From Cupriavidus necator N-1 (GTDB lineage: Bacteria > Pseudomonadota > Gammaproteobacteria > Burkholderiales > Burkholderiaceae): a DNA stretch of 64,000 nucleotides. Positions 1 through 10,367 of this stretch are shown here, one piece after another; the first letter of the stretch is position 1, and each line of letters begins with the position of its first letter. Position numbers and translations under genes: made by a program. The stretch is taken from positions 1,240,001 to 1,304,000 of the forward strand of contig NC_015723.1 of assembly GCF_000219215.1 (NCBI RefSeq). Reading direction: 5' to 3'. A model generated the notes under the pieces. It searched no databases, was not told the origin of the DNA, and saw nothing but the letters and a program-made list of their open reading frames with translations.

Positions 1-719
1 GCGAATGCTTCCGGATGCAGCTGGCTTTGCAGGAACTGGTCGTCCAGTCCCTGGTCGACCAGGATGCCGGCCGGGAAGGGCGCGCCCTGCTGGCGTGCCA
101 TCAGCTCGCTGGCGTCATATTCGGCCCACGCGGCGCGGTCGCTGCCCAGGTAGCCGGTAAAAGCCTTCTCCCCCCACGGGCAGCGTGACGGCGCGGCGAT
201 CGGCGCAAACGCCGACACCGAGCGGAAGCGCTGCGGATGGCGCTGTGCCAGCACCAGCGCGCCGTGCCCGCCCATGGAATGCCCGAAGATGCCGACACGG
301 CCGGCATCGCCCGGCAACGCGGTGGTGACCAGCCCGAACAGCTCGTCGGCCACGTAGCTTTCCATGCGCCAGTACTCCTGCCACGGCGCCTCGGTGGCAT
401 CGACATAGAACCCGGCACCCACGCCGAAGTCCCAGGCATCGGCCTCGCCCGGCAGGCCCGCGCCGCGCGGGCTGGTATCGGGCGCCACCAGCATCAGGCC
501 GTGCTCGGCGGCAAAGCGCTGCGCACCGGCCTTGATCATGAAGGTTTCTTCGGTGCAGGTCAGGCCGGCCAGGTAGAACAGCACCGGCACCTTGCCGCCT
601 CCCTGCGCCTGCGGCGGCAGGTAGACCGAGAAACGCATCGGCAGCCCGATGGCCGCCGAGTCATGGCGATAGAAGCGCTGCACGCCTCCGTAGCAGCCGT
701 GTTGCGAGATCAGTTCCAT
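1..719 (-). CDS. fghA: S-formylglutathione hydrolase (3' end cut off by window edge)
   Basis: Hydrolyses S-formylglutathione to formate and glutathione, the second step of glutathione-dependent formaldehyde detoxification in the cytosol. The visible 239 residues begin MELISQHGCYGGVQRFYRH and carry the esterase-D landmarks: an oxyanion-type LAGLTCTEE stretch near residue 50, the nucleophile elbow GHSMGG with Ser at about 148, and the acidic residue in VDQGLDD near 222-227. The catalytic His and about 40 residues lie beyond the window. The ATG is 13 bases downstream of the adhC stop on the same strand, so the two genes form one transcript for consecutive steps. Identification is firm; only the C terminus is missing. 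Confidence 0.93.
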   Translation of the reverse strand, partial: MELISQHGCYGGVQRFYRHDSAAIGLPMRFSVYLPPQAQGGGKVPVLFYLAGLTCTEETFMIKAGAQRFAAEHGLMLVAPDTSPRGAGLPGEADAWDFGVGAGFYVDATEAPWQEYWRMESYVADELFGLVTTALPGDAGRVGIFGHSMGGHGALVLAQRHPQRFRSVSAFAPIAAPSRCPWGEKAFTGYLGSDRAAWAEYDASELMARQQGAPFPAGILVDQGLDDQFLQSQLHPEAF

Positions 720-732
720 GTCGGCGCCGTCC

Positions 733-1839
733 TCAGTACAGCACCACGGAGCGGATCGACTCGCCGCGCTTCATCAGGTCGAAGCCCTCGTTGATGCGCT
801 CCAGCGGCAGCGTATGCGTGATCAGGTCGTCGATATTGAGCTTGCCTTCCATGTACCAGTCGACGATCTTCGGCACGTCAGTGCGCCCGCGAGCGCCGCC
901 GAAGGCCGAACCCTTCCATTCGCGCCCCGTCACCAGTTGGAACGGGCGCGTTGAGATCTCCGCGCCGGCCTCGGCCACGCCGATGATGATCGACTTGCCC
1001 CAGCCCTTGTGGCAGCACTCCAGCGCCTGGCGCATGACCTGCGTGTTGCCGATGCATTCGAACGAATAGTCGGCACCGCCGTCGGTCAGCTGGATGATGT
1101 GGTCGACCACGTTCTCCACGTCCTTCGGGTTGATGAAGTGGGTCATGCCGAACTTGCGCGCCATGGCTTCGCGGCCAGGGTTCAGGTCTACGCCGATGAT
1201 CTTGTCGGCGCCTACCATCTTGGCCGCCTGGATCACGTTCAGGCCGATGCCGCCCAGGCCGAACACCACCACATTGGCGCCGGCTTCCACCTTGGCGGTG
1301 AACAGCACCGCGCCCACGCCGGTGGTGACGCCGCAGCCGATATAGCAGACCTTGTCGAACGGCGCATCCGGGCGGATCTTGGCCAGCGCGATCTCCGGCA
1401 CCACGATGTGGTTGGCGAAGGTCGAGGTGCCCATGTAGTGGAAGATCGGCTTGCCGTCGATCGAGAAGCGCGAGGTGCCGTCCGGCATCAGGCCCTTGCC
1501 CTGGGTGGCGCGGATTGCCTGGCACAGGTTGGTCTTGCGCGACAGGCAGAACTTGCACTGGCGGCATTCCGGCGTGTACAGCGGGATCACGTGGTCGCCA
1601 GGCTTGAGCGAGGTGACGCCAGGGCCGACGTCGGTGACGATGCCTGCGCCCTCGTGGCCCAGGATCGCCGGGAAGATGCCTTCCGGGTCGGCTCCAGACA
1701 GTGTGTAGTAGTCGGTATGGCAGATACCGGTGGCCTTGACTTCCACCAGCACTTCCCCGGCGCGCGGGCCGTCCAGGTCCACGTCTTCAATGGTCAGCGG
1801 GGCACCGGCTTTCCAGGCGATGGCGGCTTTGGTTTTCAT
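733..1839 (-). CDS. adhC: S-(hydroxymethyl)glutathione dehydrogenase / class III alcohol dehydrogenase
   Basis: Zinc- and NAD-dependent oxidation of S-hydroxymethylglutathione (formaldehyde adduct) to S-formylglutathione; class III ADHs also reduce S-nitrosoglutathione. At 368 residues it has the usual family length. Catalytic zinc ligands are visible as Cys40 (GICHTDYY) and the GHEGAG motif at 61-66. The four structural-zinc cysteines lie in ECRQCKFC...NLC (about 92-106), and the NAD fold in [11 protein letters not shown] near 195. A good ribosome site (GGAGG, 8-base spacing) precedes the ATG. It is followed directly by fghA, giving the classic two-gene formaldehyde module (also called frmA). 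The 179 bp upstream, before the glpP-like gene, should hold its promoter or the end of the neighbouring operon; I could not pick a clear promoter there. Confidence 0.96.
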   Translation of the reverse strand: MKTKAAIAWKAGAPLTIEDVDLDGPRAGEVLVEVKATGICHTDYYTLSGADPEGIFPAILGHEGAGIVTDVGPGVTSLKPGDHVIPLYTPECRQCKFCLSRKTNLCQAIRATQGKGLMPDGTSRFSIDGKPIFHYMGTSTFANHIVVPEIALAKIRPDAPFDKVCYIGCGVTTGVGAVLFTAKVEAGANVVVFGLGGIGLNVIQAAKMVGADKIIGVDLNPGREAMARKFGMTHFINPKDVENVVDHIIQLTDGGADYSFECIGNTQVMRQALECCHKGWGKSIIIGVAEAGAEISTRPFQLVTGREWKGSAFGGARGRTDVPKIVDWYMEGKLNIDDLITHTLPLERINEGFDLMKRGESIRSVVLY

Positions 1840-2018
1840 GGGGGAGTCCTCCGGGATCAGGAATGTGGGGGGGGCTTGCAGGCTGCGCGGCGACGGCCGG
1901 CGCGGCGCGGGGGCAAGCCAGGTCCGAGGACATGACTATACGATCTTCCTGCCGCAGCAGGCCAGTTTTGGCCGATCATCGGTCAGCGAAACTGCCCAGG
2001 CGGCGCCAGGCGGGACTC

Positions 2019-2603
2019 TTACGCCTTGAGCGCTCTCGCTTCCAGATTCCAGAGCTTGCGGTCGCTGGTGGAGACGGCCACAGCGCCATGTGCGAGCGCG
2101 CTGCGGATATCATCCCGATTGCAGACAAAGCCTGATGTCACGATCGGCGGCAGCGCCTTGCGGTCCGCTTCGGGCAGGTGCGACAGCATCGGCGCCGGCA
2201 TCAGCTGCACCAGGTTCGGGTCGCTCTGTTCGAGCGCCTTGACGCTGCGCGGCCAGGTGGAACGGTCGGTCACAAAGACCTTCTGCATCGTCACCATGCC
2301 CGCGCGGTTGGCCCGCTGGATCGTTGCCACGCGCGTGGAAACCAGACTGGTCACCCCGATGTCGGCCAGATAATCCACCCCGCCCTTGTCCTGCGACAAG
2401 CCTTCGCAGCTGTCGATATTGACGATGACGTACTTGCCAGCGCTGGCCAGCGTGGCGATGACGGGCTGCAGCTTGCGCAACTCCACGTTGGCGACGATGC
2501 AGACTTCGGCCACGCTTTCAAAGATGGCGTCGATCTGGTCAACACCGTAGAGTGTGCCGATGACGGGGTGTCGCGTCAGGCGCGCACCGAGGGACCTGTC
2601 CAT
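2019..2603 (-). CDS. GlpP-type glycerol-3-phosphate-responsive antiterminator
   Basis: A 194-residue protein of the GlpP family, a small TIM-barrel-like fold. In Bacillus, GlpP binds glycerol-3-phosphate and the glpD leader RNA to prevent termination. Supporting features are the start RLTRHPVIGTLYG, the core VIVNIDSCEGLSQDKGGVDY, the segment GVTSLVSTRVATIQRANRAG, and PNLVQLMPAPMLSHLPE with the terminal VTSGFVCNRDDIRSALAHGAVAVSTS. It is the last gene of a five-gene operon, 5 bp after the AGPS-like flavoprotein gene, so it probably controls its own operon through the leader hairpins at about 8.84-8.92 kb. GlpP proteins are best known from Firmicutes, so a betaproteobacterial copy linked to a glycerol operon is notable. 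RNA binding here is inferred, not visible. Confidence 0.82.
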   Translation of the reverse strand: MDRSLGARLTRHPVIGTLYGVDQIDAIFESVAEVCIVANVELRKLQPVIATLASAGKYVIVNIDSCEGLSQDKGGVDYLADIGVTSLVSTRVATIQRANRAGMVTMQKVFVTDRSTWPRSVKALEQSDPNLVQLMPAPMLSHLPEADRKALPPIVTSGFVCNRDDIRSALAHGAVAVSTSDRKLWNLEARALKA

Positions 2604-2608
2604 GCTGG

Positions 2609-4155
<1,547 letters not shown>

Positions 4156-4159
<4 letters not shown>

Positions 4160-5835
4160 GCTGAGTCTCCCATGAGGACGGATTTTTCGAGGGCGACGGC
4201 GGCCAGGTATTCGCTGACCTGCCGCGCCACGGCCGCCTCGGACAATCCGAGTTCGGCCTGGAGGATCTGGCCCACCCGCGCTGCGGCCCGGGCGGAGGCA
4301 TCGCGCGCCATCAGGCGGGCGCGGATGCGTCGTGACAAGACGTCGTCAACCGTGCCGGCCAGTTCATGGCGCACGGCGTAGACGATTTCGGCCTCGGTAT
4401 AGGGCAGGCCTTCGACGATCGGCCTAGCCAGGGTGGCGTCCGCCTGCAGGATGTCGCTGACAAAGCGCGCCTCTGTGCCGTAGCGCTCGCCCAGGTGCGC
4501 GGACATGCCGCCGGATGCGACGATGGCCTGCGCGTCATAGCCAGCCGCCCCGAGCAGATAGGCCGCTTTGGTCAGGCACTTGCTGCGCTTGCCGATGACC
4601 TTCTGCGCTGCATCGATGGTTTGCTCGGCCATGTGCCGCGAGGTCGTGAGCTTGCCGCCGACGATGGTCACCAGGCCGTCGTCCGCGGTATGAATCTCGT
4701 GATTGCGCTTGATTTCCAGGGTCTTGCCGCCGGGCGGCGCCACCAGCGGGCGACACCCCGCGATGCTGCCCACCACGTCTTCCGGCGTCAGGTCGGTCTT
4801 TAGTGCCGAGCGCGCGCCCTCCAGCAGGAAGTCGAGTTCCTGCCGGGTGCACATGACATTGTCGAGGTCGCCCACATAGTCTTCGTCGGTGGTGCCAAGG
4901 TAGGACACATTGCCCCACCGCGTGATGGTTGCCCGGCGGCTGCGCCCGGGCACCGGGATCGTCACCGTGCAGTCATTGCGGATCTTCAGCCACGGGATGG
5001 CAACGTGGACGCCCTTGGCGGGGCGAATGTGCAGGGTCCTGGCCTCGCCCTTCCTGCGTCCGGTCCAGTCGCGCAGCCAGACGCCGGTTGCCATGATGAC
5101 CACGCCTGCGCGCACGCGGATCTCGCGCTCGCCGGCGTGGACAATGGCGCCATCCACCTTGCCGTGGCCGTCGCGGGTGATCTCGGCGACGGTCGCGTGA
5201 TTGACCACGGCCGCGCCATGGAACGCTGCCGTGCGCGCGATGTTCAGTGTCAGGCGGGCATCGTCGACGCGCGCATCGAAGTACAGGTAGCCGCCGGTCA
5301 GATGTTCCTCATTGAAGGTCGGGCAGTGGGACAGCACCTCGGCCTTGGTCAGCTTCTGGTGCAGGATTCCCTCGCGCCAGCCACCGGCGAGGTCGTAGGT
5401 CCAGAGCAGGCTCTCGAAGGCCTTGGCCAGGCGCTTGTCGAACACGCCGTTGCGCTCCATCACCGGGAACAGGAACGGCAGCCGTTGCACCAGGTGGCGC
5501 GCGTTGCGGCGCAGGCGCTGGCGCTCCAGCAGTGAATGGCGCACCAGGCCGAGATTGCCCTGCTCGATATAGCGCAGGCCGCCGTGCACCATCTTGGATG
5601 ACTTGGACGAAGTCCCCGCGGCGAAGTCGCACTTTTCAACCAGCGCCACGCGATAGCCGCGCAAGCTGGCATCCAGCGCGGCGTAGGCGCCCGTCACACC
5701 ACCACCGACCACCAGGATGTCGAATGCATCTGTCTCCAGGCGGTCAAGCAGGTCCCGGCGCACCAGCCGCAACGGCTCGGTGCTGGTCATGGCGGCGCGC
5801 TCGCGGTTAGCGCTGCGGGATGGAAAAATCACCAT
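4156..5835 (-). CDS. glpD: FAD-dependent glycerol-3-phosphate dehydrogenase (GlpD type)
   Basis: Oxidises sn-glycerol-3-phosphate to DHAP and passes electrons to the quinone pool; a peripheral inner-membrane enzyme. At 559 residues, slightly long for the family, it shows the N-terminal FAD dinucleotide fold DILVVGGGVTGAYAALDAS at about 39-57. The GlpD hallmark GTSSKSSKMVHGGLRY follows near 75-90, and a later GSIAGCRPLV / VTIVGGKLTTSRHMAE belongs to the FAD-binding C-terminal half. I chose the first ATG because AGGAG lies 11 bases upstream; the internal Met16 has no ribosome site. It sits between the kinase (18 bp upstream) and the AGPS-like gene (4-bp overlap). The substrate may be plain glycerol-3-phosphate or a substituted form. 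Confidence 0.92.
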
Positions 5836-5853
5836 GTCTGTTGTTGCTCCTGA

Positions 5854-7377
5854 TTAATGGACCGCAAGCGCGTCCGCATGGTTGAGCTCGGATGCCACCC
5901 GCGCATTCCAGCGCGCGCGCCGCTGGGCACGTTCATCGGCGCTGATCGCCGGTTCGAATACCGCGTCCGGGGTGGTGGTGGCACGGGCCTGCTGCATGGA
6001 ATCCCAAAGCAGGCCGGATGAGCCGGCAAGGTAAGCGATGCCGCGCAGGCTGGCGCGGTCGGTCTCCTTCATGCGGTGGATGGGAATTCCGCTGAGATCC
6101 GCCTGCATTTGCAGCAGCGCATCGCTGCCGGACAAGCCGCCGCCAACCACGAGCTCCGACACCGGCACGCCCGCGATCTCCCGGTTTGCCTCGATGCATG
6201 AAGTTACCGAATGCGCAATGCCTTCGAGGATGGCAAAGGCCATCTCGGCCTGCGTCGTTGCCATCGAGATACCGGTCAATGCTGCGCGCGCTTCAGGCTG
6301 CATGCGTGGGACCCGCAACCCTGTCAGCGCGGGAATAAAGGTCACGCCCCGTGACGACGCAACAGTGCTGGCCAGCGCACTGATTTGCCTGGCGTTCTGA
6401 AACCAGCCGAGCTTGTCGCAGACCCAGTTGAGCGCGGAGCCGGTGGTGGCGACAAAGGTTTCGACGGAGAAGTGCGACACGCCCAGCTGCCGGCGCGCGG
6501 TCATGGTCAGGGTGCTGTCCGACTTGCCACTGCGTGCGGGAAGGTTCGGGCCGACTACCAGATCGACGAAGCTGCCGGTGCCATGCAGGCACATCGCCTG
6601 GCCGGCATCGAGACATCCGAGGCCGATTGCGCCGGCGAGCTGGTCCCCGGCACAAGCCAGGATCGGTACGTCGATACCCAGCACGTCCGGCCGCGTGCGG
6701 CCGAAGTCGTCCGCATCCTGGCGCAGCTCAGGCAGCAGTTCACGCGGAAAGCCAAGCGCGTCGATCCAGTCGAGCTGGTAGCGATGCCCGGTCAGCACGT
6801 AGGCGTTGCATGAGGTGGCGTTGGTCGGCGTGGTGATGCATGCGCGTGCCGTCGACAGGTGCCAGAGCAGCCAGCTGTCGATGGTGCCGAAGGCGAGCCG
6901 GCGCGCACTGAAGGCGTCAGCCACAGCCGGCGTGTCGCGCAGGTGCCGCGCTGCCCACAGGTATGGCGAGCGTACACCGGTGGGGCGGCCGACCGTTTTG
7001 CGCAGATTTGCGTCCCATGCCGGCGCGAGCTGGTCAAGATCGGCCGCGTACCGCGTGTCCTGCCACACCATGGCGGGTACCAGCGCACGTCCGGTCTGCG
7101 TGTCCCACAGTACCGCGGTGGCGCGCTGGGTGGCGATGGCGAGGGCGGTGACAGTCAGGTTTTGGCGAGCAGCCTGCGCCAGGGTGGCGCGGCAAACCGC
7201 CAGGGTTTTGTCGAGCAAGACGTTGGCGTCCTGTTCGACCACGCCAGGGCAGGGGGATCGGACCTCAAGCGTGGTGTACTCGAGGCACATGACATGACCG
7301 TCGGCGGCCACCACCGCTGCCCGCGTGCCTGAGGTGCCCTCATCGATCGCAAGGATGACATTTCTGCGCTGGGTCAT
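5854..7377 (-). CDS. FGGY-family carbohydrate kinase, glycerol kinase-like
   Basis: ATP-dependent kinase of 507 residues with both FGGY lobes. The phosphate-1 motif AIDEGTSGTRAAVV is near residue 10, the substrate-lobe segments are MVWQDTRYA and GTIDSWLLWHLS, and the catalytic-Asp region CAGDQLAGAIGLG and phosphate-2 HGTGSFVDL lie near 245-275. The adenosine-loop region ELVVGGGLSGSDALLQMQADLSG is near 420. Context (MFS gene overlapping by 4 bp upstream, glpD downstream) makes glycerol or a glycerol derivative the likely substrate. Several positions differ from canonical GlpK; for example DEGTSGTR replaces the usual DQGTTSSR. Substrate specificity is therefore less certain than the family, and I leave the symbol empty. 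Confidence 0.85.
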   Translation of the reverse strand: MTQRRNVILAIDEGTSGTRAAVVAADGHVMCLEYTTLEVRSPCPGVVEQDANVLLDKTLAVCRATLAQAARQNLTVTALAIATQRATAVLWDTQTGRALVPAMVWQDTRYAADLDQLAPAWDANLRKTVGRPTGVRSPYLWAARHLRDTPAVADAFSARRLAFGTIDSWLLWHLSTARACITTPTNATSCNAYVLTGHRYQLDWIDALGFPRELLPELRQDADDFGRTRPDVLGIDVPILACAGDQLAGAIGLGCLDAGQAMCLHGTGSFVDLVVGPNLPARSGKSDSTLTMTARRQLGVSHFSVETFVATTGSALNWVCDKLGWFQNARQISALASTVASSRGVTFIPALTGLRVPRMQPEARAALTGISMATTQAEMAFAILEGIAHSVTSCIEANREIAGVPVSELVVGGGLSGSDALLQMQADLSGIPIHRMKETDRASLRGIAYLAGSSGLLWDSMQQARATTTPDAVFEPAISADERAQRRARWNARVASELNHADALAVH

Positions 7378-8837
7378 GGGCGGGCCTTTTCAATCGCGGG
7401 ATTCATGAAGCCCGGAGCGTCCGGCACATCGCCCTTGAACTGCGGGGCGTCGGCTTCATTGTCGGGGTTGATGGTGGTGCGGGTCGGGTCCCAGCGGATC
7501 GCAAAGCAGATGATGCTTGCCAGCAGCGGGACCACGGAGAGAATCAGGAAGGTGGTCTCCAGCCCATACTGTGCGCGGAACAGCGGGAAGACCAGCAGGC
7601 CCAGTGCAGCGCCGATGGCACCGAGCGCGCCGATGATGCCGTTGGCGCCCGCGCGCAGTTCGCTGCGGAAAGACAGTGACGACAGGCTCTTGCCGTTTGC
7701 GCCGGGCCCGCCCGAGTGGAACAGGATGAACAGCGACGGAACGACCACTGCCATCCACATCGGCATCTTGCCGTTAAACAAGCCCAGGATCAGCAGCATG
7801 GCGAATACCGCCGCAAAGCCGAATGCCGAGGCGCGGCGCAGGCCCAGCTTCCGGCCTATAAAGGGCGAGAGGAAGCCGCCAAAGATGCCGCAGACGTTGA
7901 AGACCAGCGCGCCGATCGTCGCGTAGACAAAGTCCTTGCCGAACAGGGCCGCACTGATCAGCGGCAGGTACCAGCCGATCGCGAAGTACTGGATCGACTG
8001 CCCGATCTGCACGGTGGCCGCCAGGATGGTGCGCGGCAGGTAGACGCCGCGGAAGATCAACAGCACATTGGCCAGGCCGCGGCGCGCCTGGTTGAGGACG
8101 GGGATGCGTTCCGCGGGCGGGGCGGCAACGAACTCACGTCCGTAGATGCGCGTCATGGCATGCGCGGCGGCATCGAGCCATTCCTTGCGTGCCAGCCAGA
8201 TCGGGCTTTCCACCAGGAACAAGCCTTGCAGCAGCAGGATGATCACGCCAAAGACCGCGGTGGCTGCCACTGAGTAGCGCCAGATCGTATCGCCAACGTC
8301 CCAGGAGTAGAACAGCAGTGCCAGCAGCAAGTTGGAGCAGACGGCCGTGTACCACATGCCTTGCCACGTGTTCAGCCGACTCTTGAGCTTCACCGGCGTG
8401 AACTCCGCCAGCACCGCCATGGCGATGGCAAAGTCGATGCCGTAGGCCGCACCGACAAAGAAGCGCCCGGCCAGGATCACCTCGAAGCCGGGGGCAAACA
8501 CCACCAGCAATGCGCCGACCACAGCCAGGACCTTGGCGAGAATCAGCGGGCGGACGCGGCCCCAGCGGTCGGCCATCCAGCCGCCGATAGGGTTGAAGGC
8601 AATGGCCACCCAGGAGGCAAACGAGGTCAACAGGGCGACCTTTGCGGGCGCGAGTTGAAGGTTGCGCGTCATCGGCCCGAGGCCGGCGCTCAGCGCAGAA
8701 TTGGAAAACGCATCAAGGAATAGCCCGCCGAGTGCGAGCCACCAGATGACACCGGCCCTGCCGCGAATGCCTGGGCAGGAATCTATGTAGGCAATGACAT
8801 CATCGATGCCACGAATTTTGATGGCAGAGCGTTGCAC
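7374..8837 (-). CDS. MFS transporter of the glycerol-type operon
   Basis: A 487-residue major facilitator with about 12 hydrophobic segments, resembling the sugar/metabolite:H+ symporter group. The loop 2-3 signature GGWMADRWGRVRP is near residue 82, and the segment GRFFVGAAYGIDFAIAM is near 128-144. It is the first gene of the operon and starts at GTG, with AGGAG 6 bases upstream. That ribosome site is partly inside a hairpin (see leader feature). It overlaps the kinase gene by 4 bp. By position it should import the substrate phosphorylated by the kinase. Using an MFS carrier rather than the GlpF facilitator suggests active uptake, possibly of a glycerol derivative. Substrate is inferred from context only. 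Confidence 0.85.
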   Translation of the reverse strand: MQRSAIKIRGIDDVIAYIDSCPGIRGRAGVIWWLALGGLFLDAFSNSALSAGLGPMTRNLQLAPAKVALLTSFASWVAIAFNPIGGWMADRWGRVRPLILAKVLAVVGALLVVFAPGFEVILAGRFFVGAAYGIDFAIAMAVLAEFTPVKLKSRLNTWQGMWYTAVCSNLLLALLFYSWDVGDTIWRYSVAATAVFGVIILLLQGLFLVESPIWLARKEWLDAAAHAMTRIYGREFVAAPPAERIPVLNQARRGLANVLLIFRGVYLPRTILAATVQIGQSIQYFAIGWYLPLISAALFGKDFVYATIGALVFNVCGIFGGFLSPFIGRKLGLRRASAFGFAAVFAMLLILGLFNGKMPMWMAVVVPSLFILFHSGGPGANGKSLSSLSFRSELRAGANGIIGALGAIGAALGLLVFPLFRAQYGLETTFLILSVVPLLASIICFAIRWDPTRTTINPDNEADAPQFKGDVPDAPGFMNPAIEKARP

Positions 8838-8925
8838 GGCGGTCTCCTCTTATTTGTTCTGTAAGAGGCCGCAGCGACTGCAAGGCGCGAAGAGACCATC
8901 TTACAGATGGTCTCTTATCTAGATC
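8838..8925 (-). promoter_or_regulatory. Operon leader with two hairpins, second one covering the ribosome site
   Basis: Read on the minus strand, the leader first forms a perfect hairpin with arms AGAGACCATC / GATGGTCTCT (about 8890-8914, loop TGTAA). It then forms a second with arms CCTCTTA / TAAGAGG (about 8847-8869) whose 3' arm includes part of the AAGAGGAG ribosome site of the first gene. Neither is followed by a clear run of U, so a classical terminator is not obvious. Because the operon encodes a GlpP-type RNA antiterminator, these hairpins are the natural candidate target. The first could instead be a DNA operator. Confidence 0.6.
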
Positions 8926-8987
8926 TGCGTGGCCAATGTATGGCTTCGCAGACACAGCGTCAACCGGGAAAACCCTTGTCCTGAGCA

Positions 8988-10355
8988 CTAGCGTGCAGCG
9001 GTATTCCCCACGGCACGGCGCAGACTGGCATCCGGCGGGCCCAGCTGCCCCTCATGCCGCCGCCCCAGCCACCACCCCAGTCCCGCCCACGCCAGCGCCA
9101 GCACCGCGCCAGCCAGCGCCACCGTGGCGGGATGGCCCGACAGCGCATCGATCCCCGTCTTGACCCACGCACTGACTGCATCGCCCGCACGGTAGACGGC
9201 GGTGTCGATCACGTTCTTGGCCTTGTACTTGGTCTCGGGATTGACCACGGTGAACAGCATCTCGCGCCCGGGGCGCAGCAGCGCGTATTCGCCGACACGG
9301 CGCAGGATCATCACGCCGGCCAGCACGCCGAAGGTCGGCAACAGCGCCAGTACGAGAAAGCCGCAGGCCACCGCCAGCGGCACCGCGGTCAGCAGTACCG
9401 AGACGCCATAGCGGCGCGCCATGCGGCCGGTGAAGAAGAGCTGGACCAGGATGGTCAGCGCCTGCACGGCAGCATCCAGCGCGCTGAAGACCTGGGTCTG
9501 GCGGGTGCGTTCCGGGAAGGCCTCGGCCACCAGCCGCGCCTGCTCGAAATACAGGAAGGTACTGGCCGTGGCCAGCAGGATCACGAACAGGCCGATGCCG
9601 AGCAGGTAGCGCGAGCGCAGCAGCAGCGACAGCCCGGCCAGCAGCCCGCCGCCGATCGGGTTGGCCGGATCCTGCGCCGCGCCGGCCGGGGCTTCGCCCG
9701 GCTGCACCACGCCCGCGCCGGCGCGGCGGCGCCAGCCGAACAGCCAGCCCACGCCGGGCAGCGTGGCGGCCAGCAGCGCGGCCGACAGCAGCATCAGTCC
9801 GGTCAGGCCGATCCGCGGCACCAACCAGCCGCCCAGCACGGGCCCGACCAGCCCGCCCGCGCTGGCGCCGGCGGCCAGCAGTGCGAACAGACGGCGCGCC
9901 TGCTCGGGGCGGAACACATCGGCCATCAGGCTCCATGCCACCGACACCACGAACAGGTTGAACACCGACAGCCAGACGTAGAACACGCGCGCCAGCCAGA
10001 CGTTGTCAGGCAGGGCGCGAGTGGCCAGGGCAAAGCCCAGGAGGTTGGCGATAAAGAAGGCGTACACCCAGGGCACGAAGCGGCGCCGCGGCAGCCTGGC
10101 GCAGATCGCGCCGTACAGCGGAATCGCGGCCAGCATCACGACAAAGGTGGCGGTGAACAGCCACTGCAGGTTCTTCACGCCGCCGGCAATGCCCATGGTC
10201 TCGCGCACTGGCCGCAGCATGAAATAGCTGGCGAACAGGCAGAAGAAAAACAGGAAGCCGGCCACCACGGCGCCGGTCTCGCCGGGGTGGATGCCGAAAC
10301 CGCGCCGCAGCCGGGCCAGGCCACCGGCAGGCGGGTCGCGCGCGGGATCGTCCAC
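8988..10355 (-). CDS. MFS-like transporter of the NTP/NTP-exchange (TLC-related) type
   Basis: A 455-residue polytopic membrane protein with about 12 hydrophobic segments. The N-terminal part (AGFLFFFCLFASYFMLRPVRETMG, broken by RP at about residue 48) and the later VGEYALLRPGREMLFTVVNPETKYKAKNVIDT motif resemble bacterial relatives of ADP/ATP translocases often annotated as NTP/NTP exchange transporters. The KYKAKN segment near 395 is typical of this subgroup. The gene follows the aldo/keto reductase gene by 12 bp on the same strand, so they are probably cotranscribed. The transported compound is unknown; the family name does not prove nucleotide exchange in free-living bacteria. Confidence 0.75.
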   Translation of the reverse strand: MDDPARDPPAGGLARLRRGFGIHPGETGAVVAGFLFFFCLFASYFMLRPVRETMGIAGGVKNLQWLFTATFVVMLAAIPLYGAICARLPRRRFVPWVYAFFIANLLGFALATRALPDNVWLARVFYVWLSVFNLFVVSVAWSLMADVFRPEQARRLFALLAAGASAGGLVGPVLGGWLVPRIGLTGLMLLSAALLAATLPGVGWLFGWRRRAGAGVVQPGEAPAGAAQDPANPIGGGLLAGLSLLLRSRYLLGIGLFVILLATASTFLYFEQARLVAEAFPERTRQTQVFSALDAAVQALTILVQLFFTGRMARRYGVSVLLTAVPLAVACGFLVLALLPTFGVLAGVMILRRVGEYALLRPGREMLFTVVNPETKYKAKNVIDTAVYRAGDAVSAWVKTGIDALSGHPATVALAGAVLALAWAGLGWWLGRRHEGQLGPPDASLRRAVGNTAAR

Positions 10356-10367
10356 GATCGATACGGC

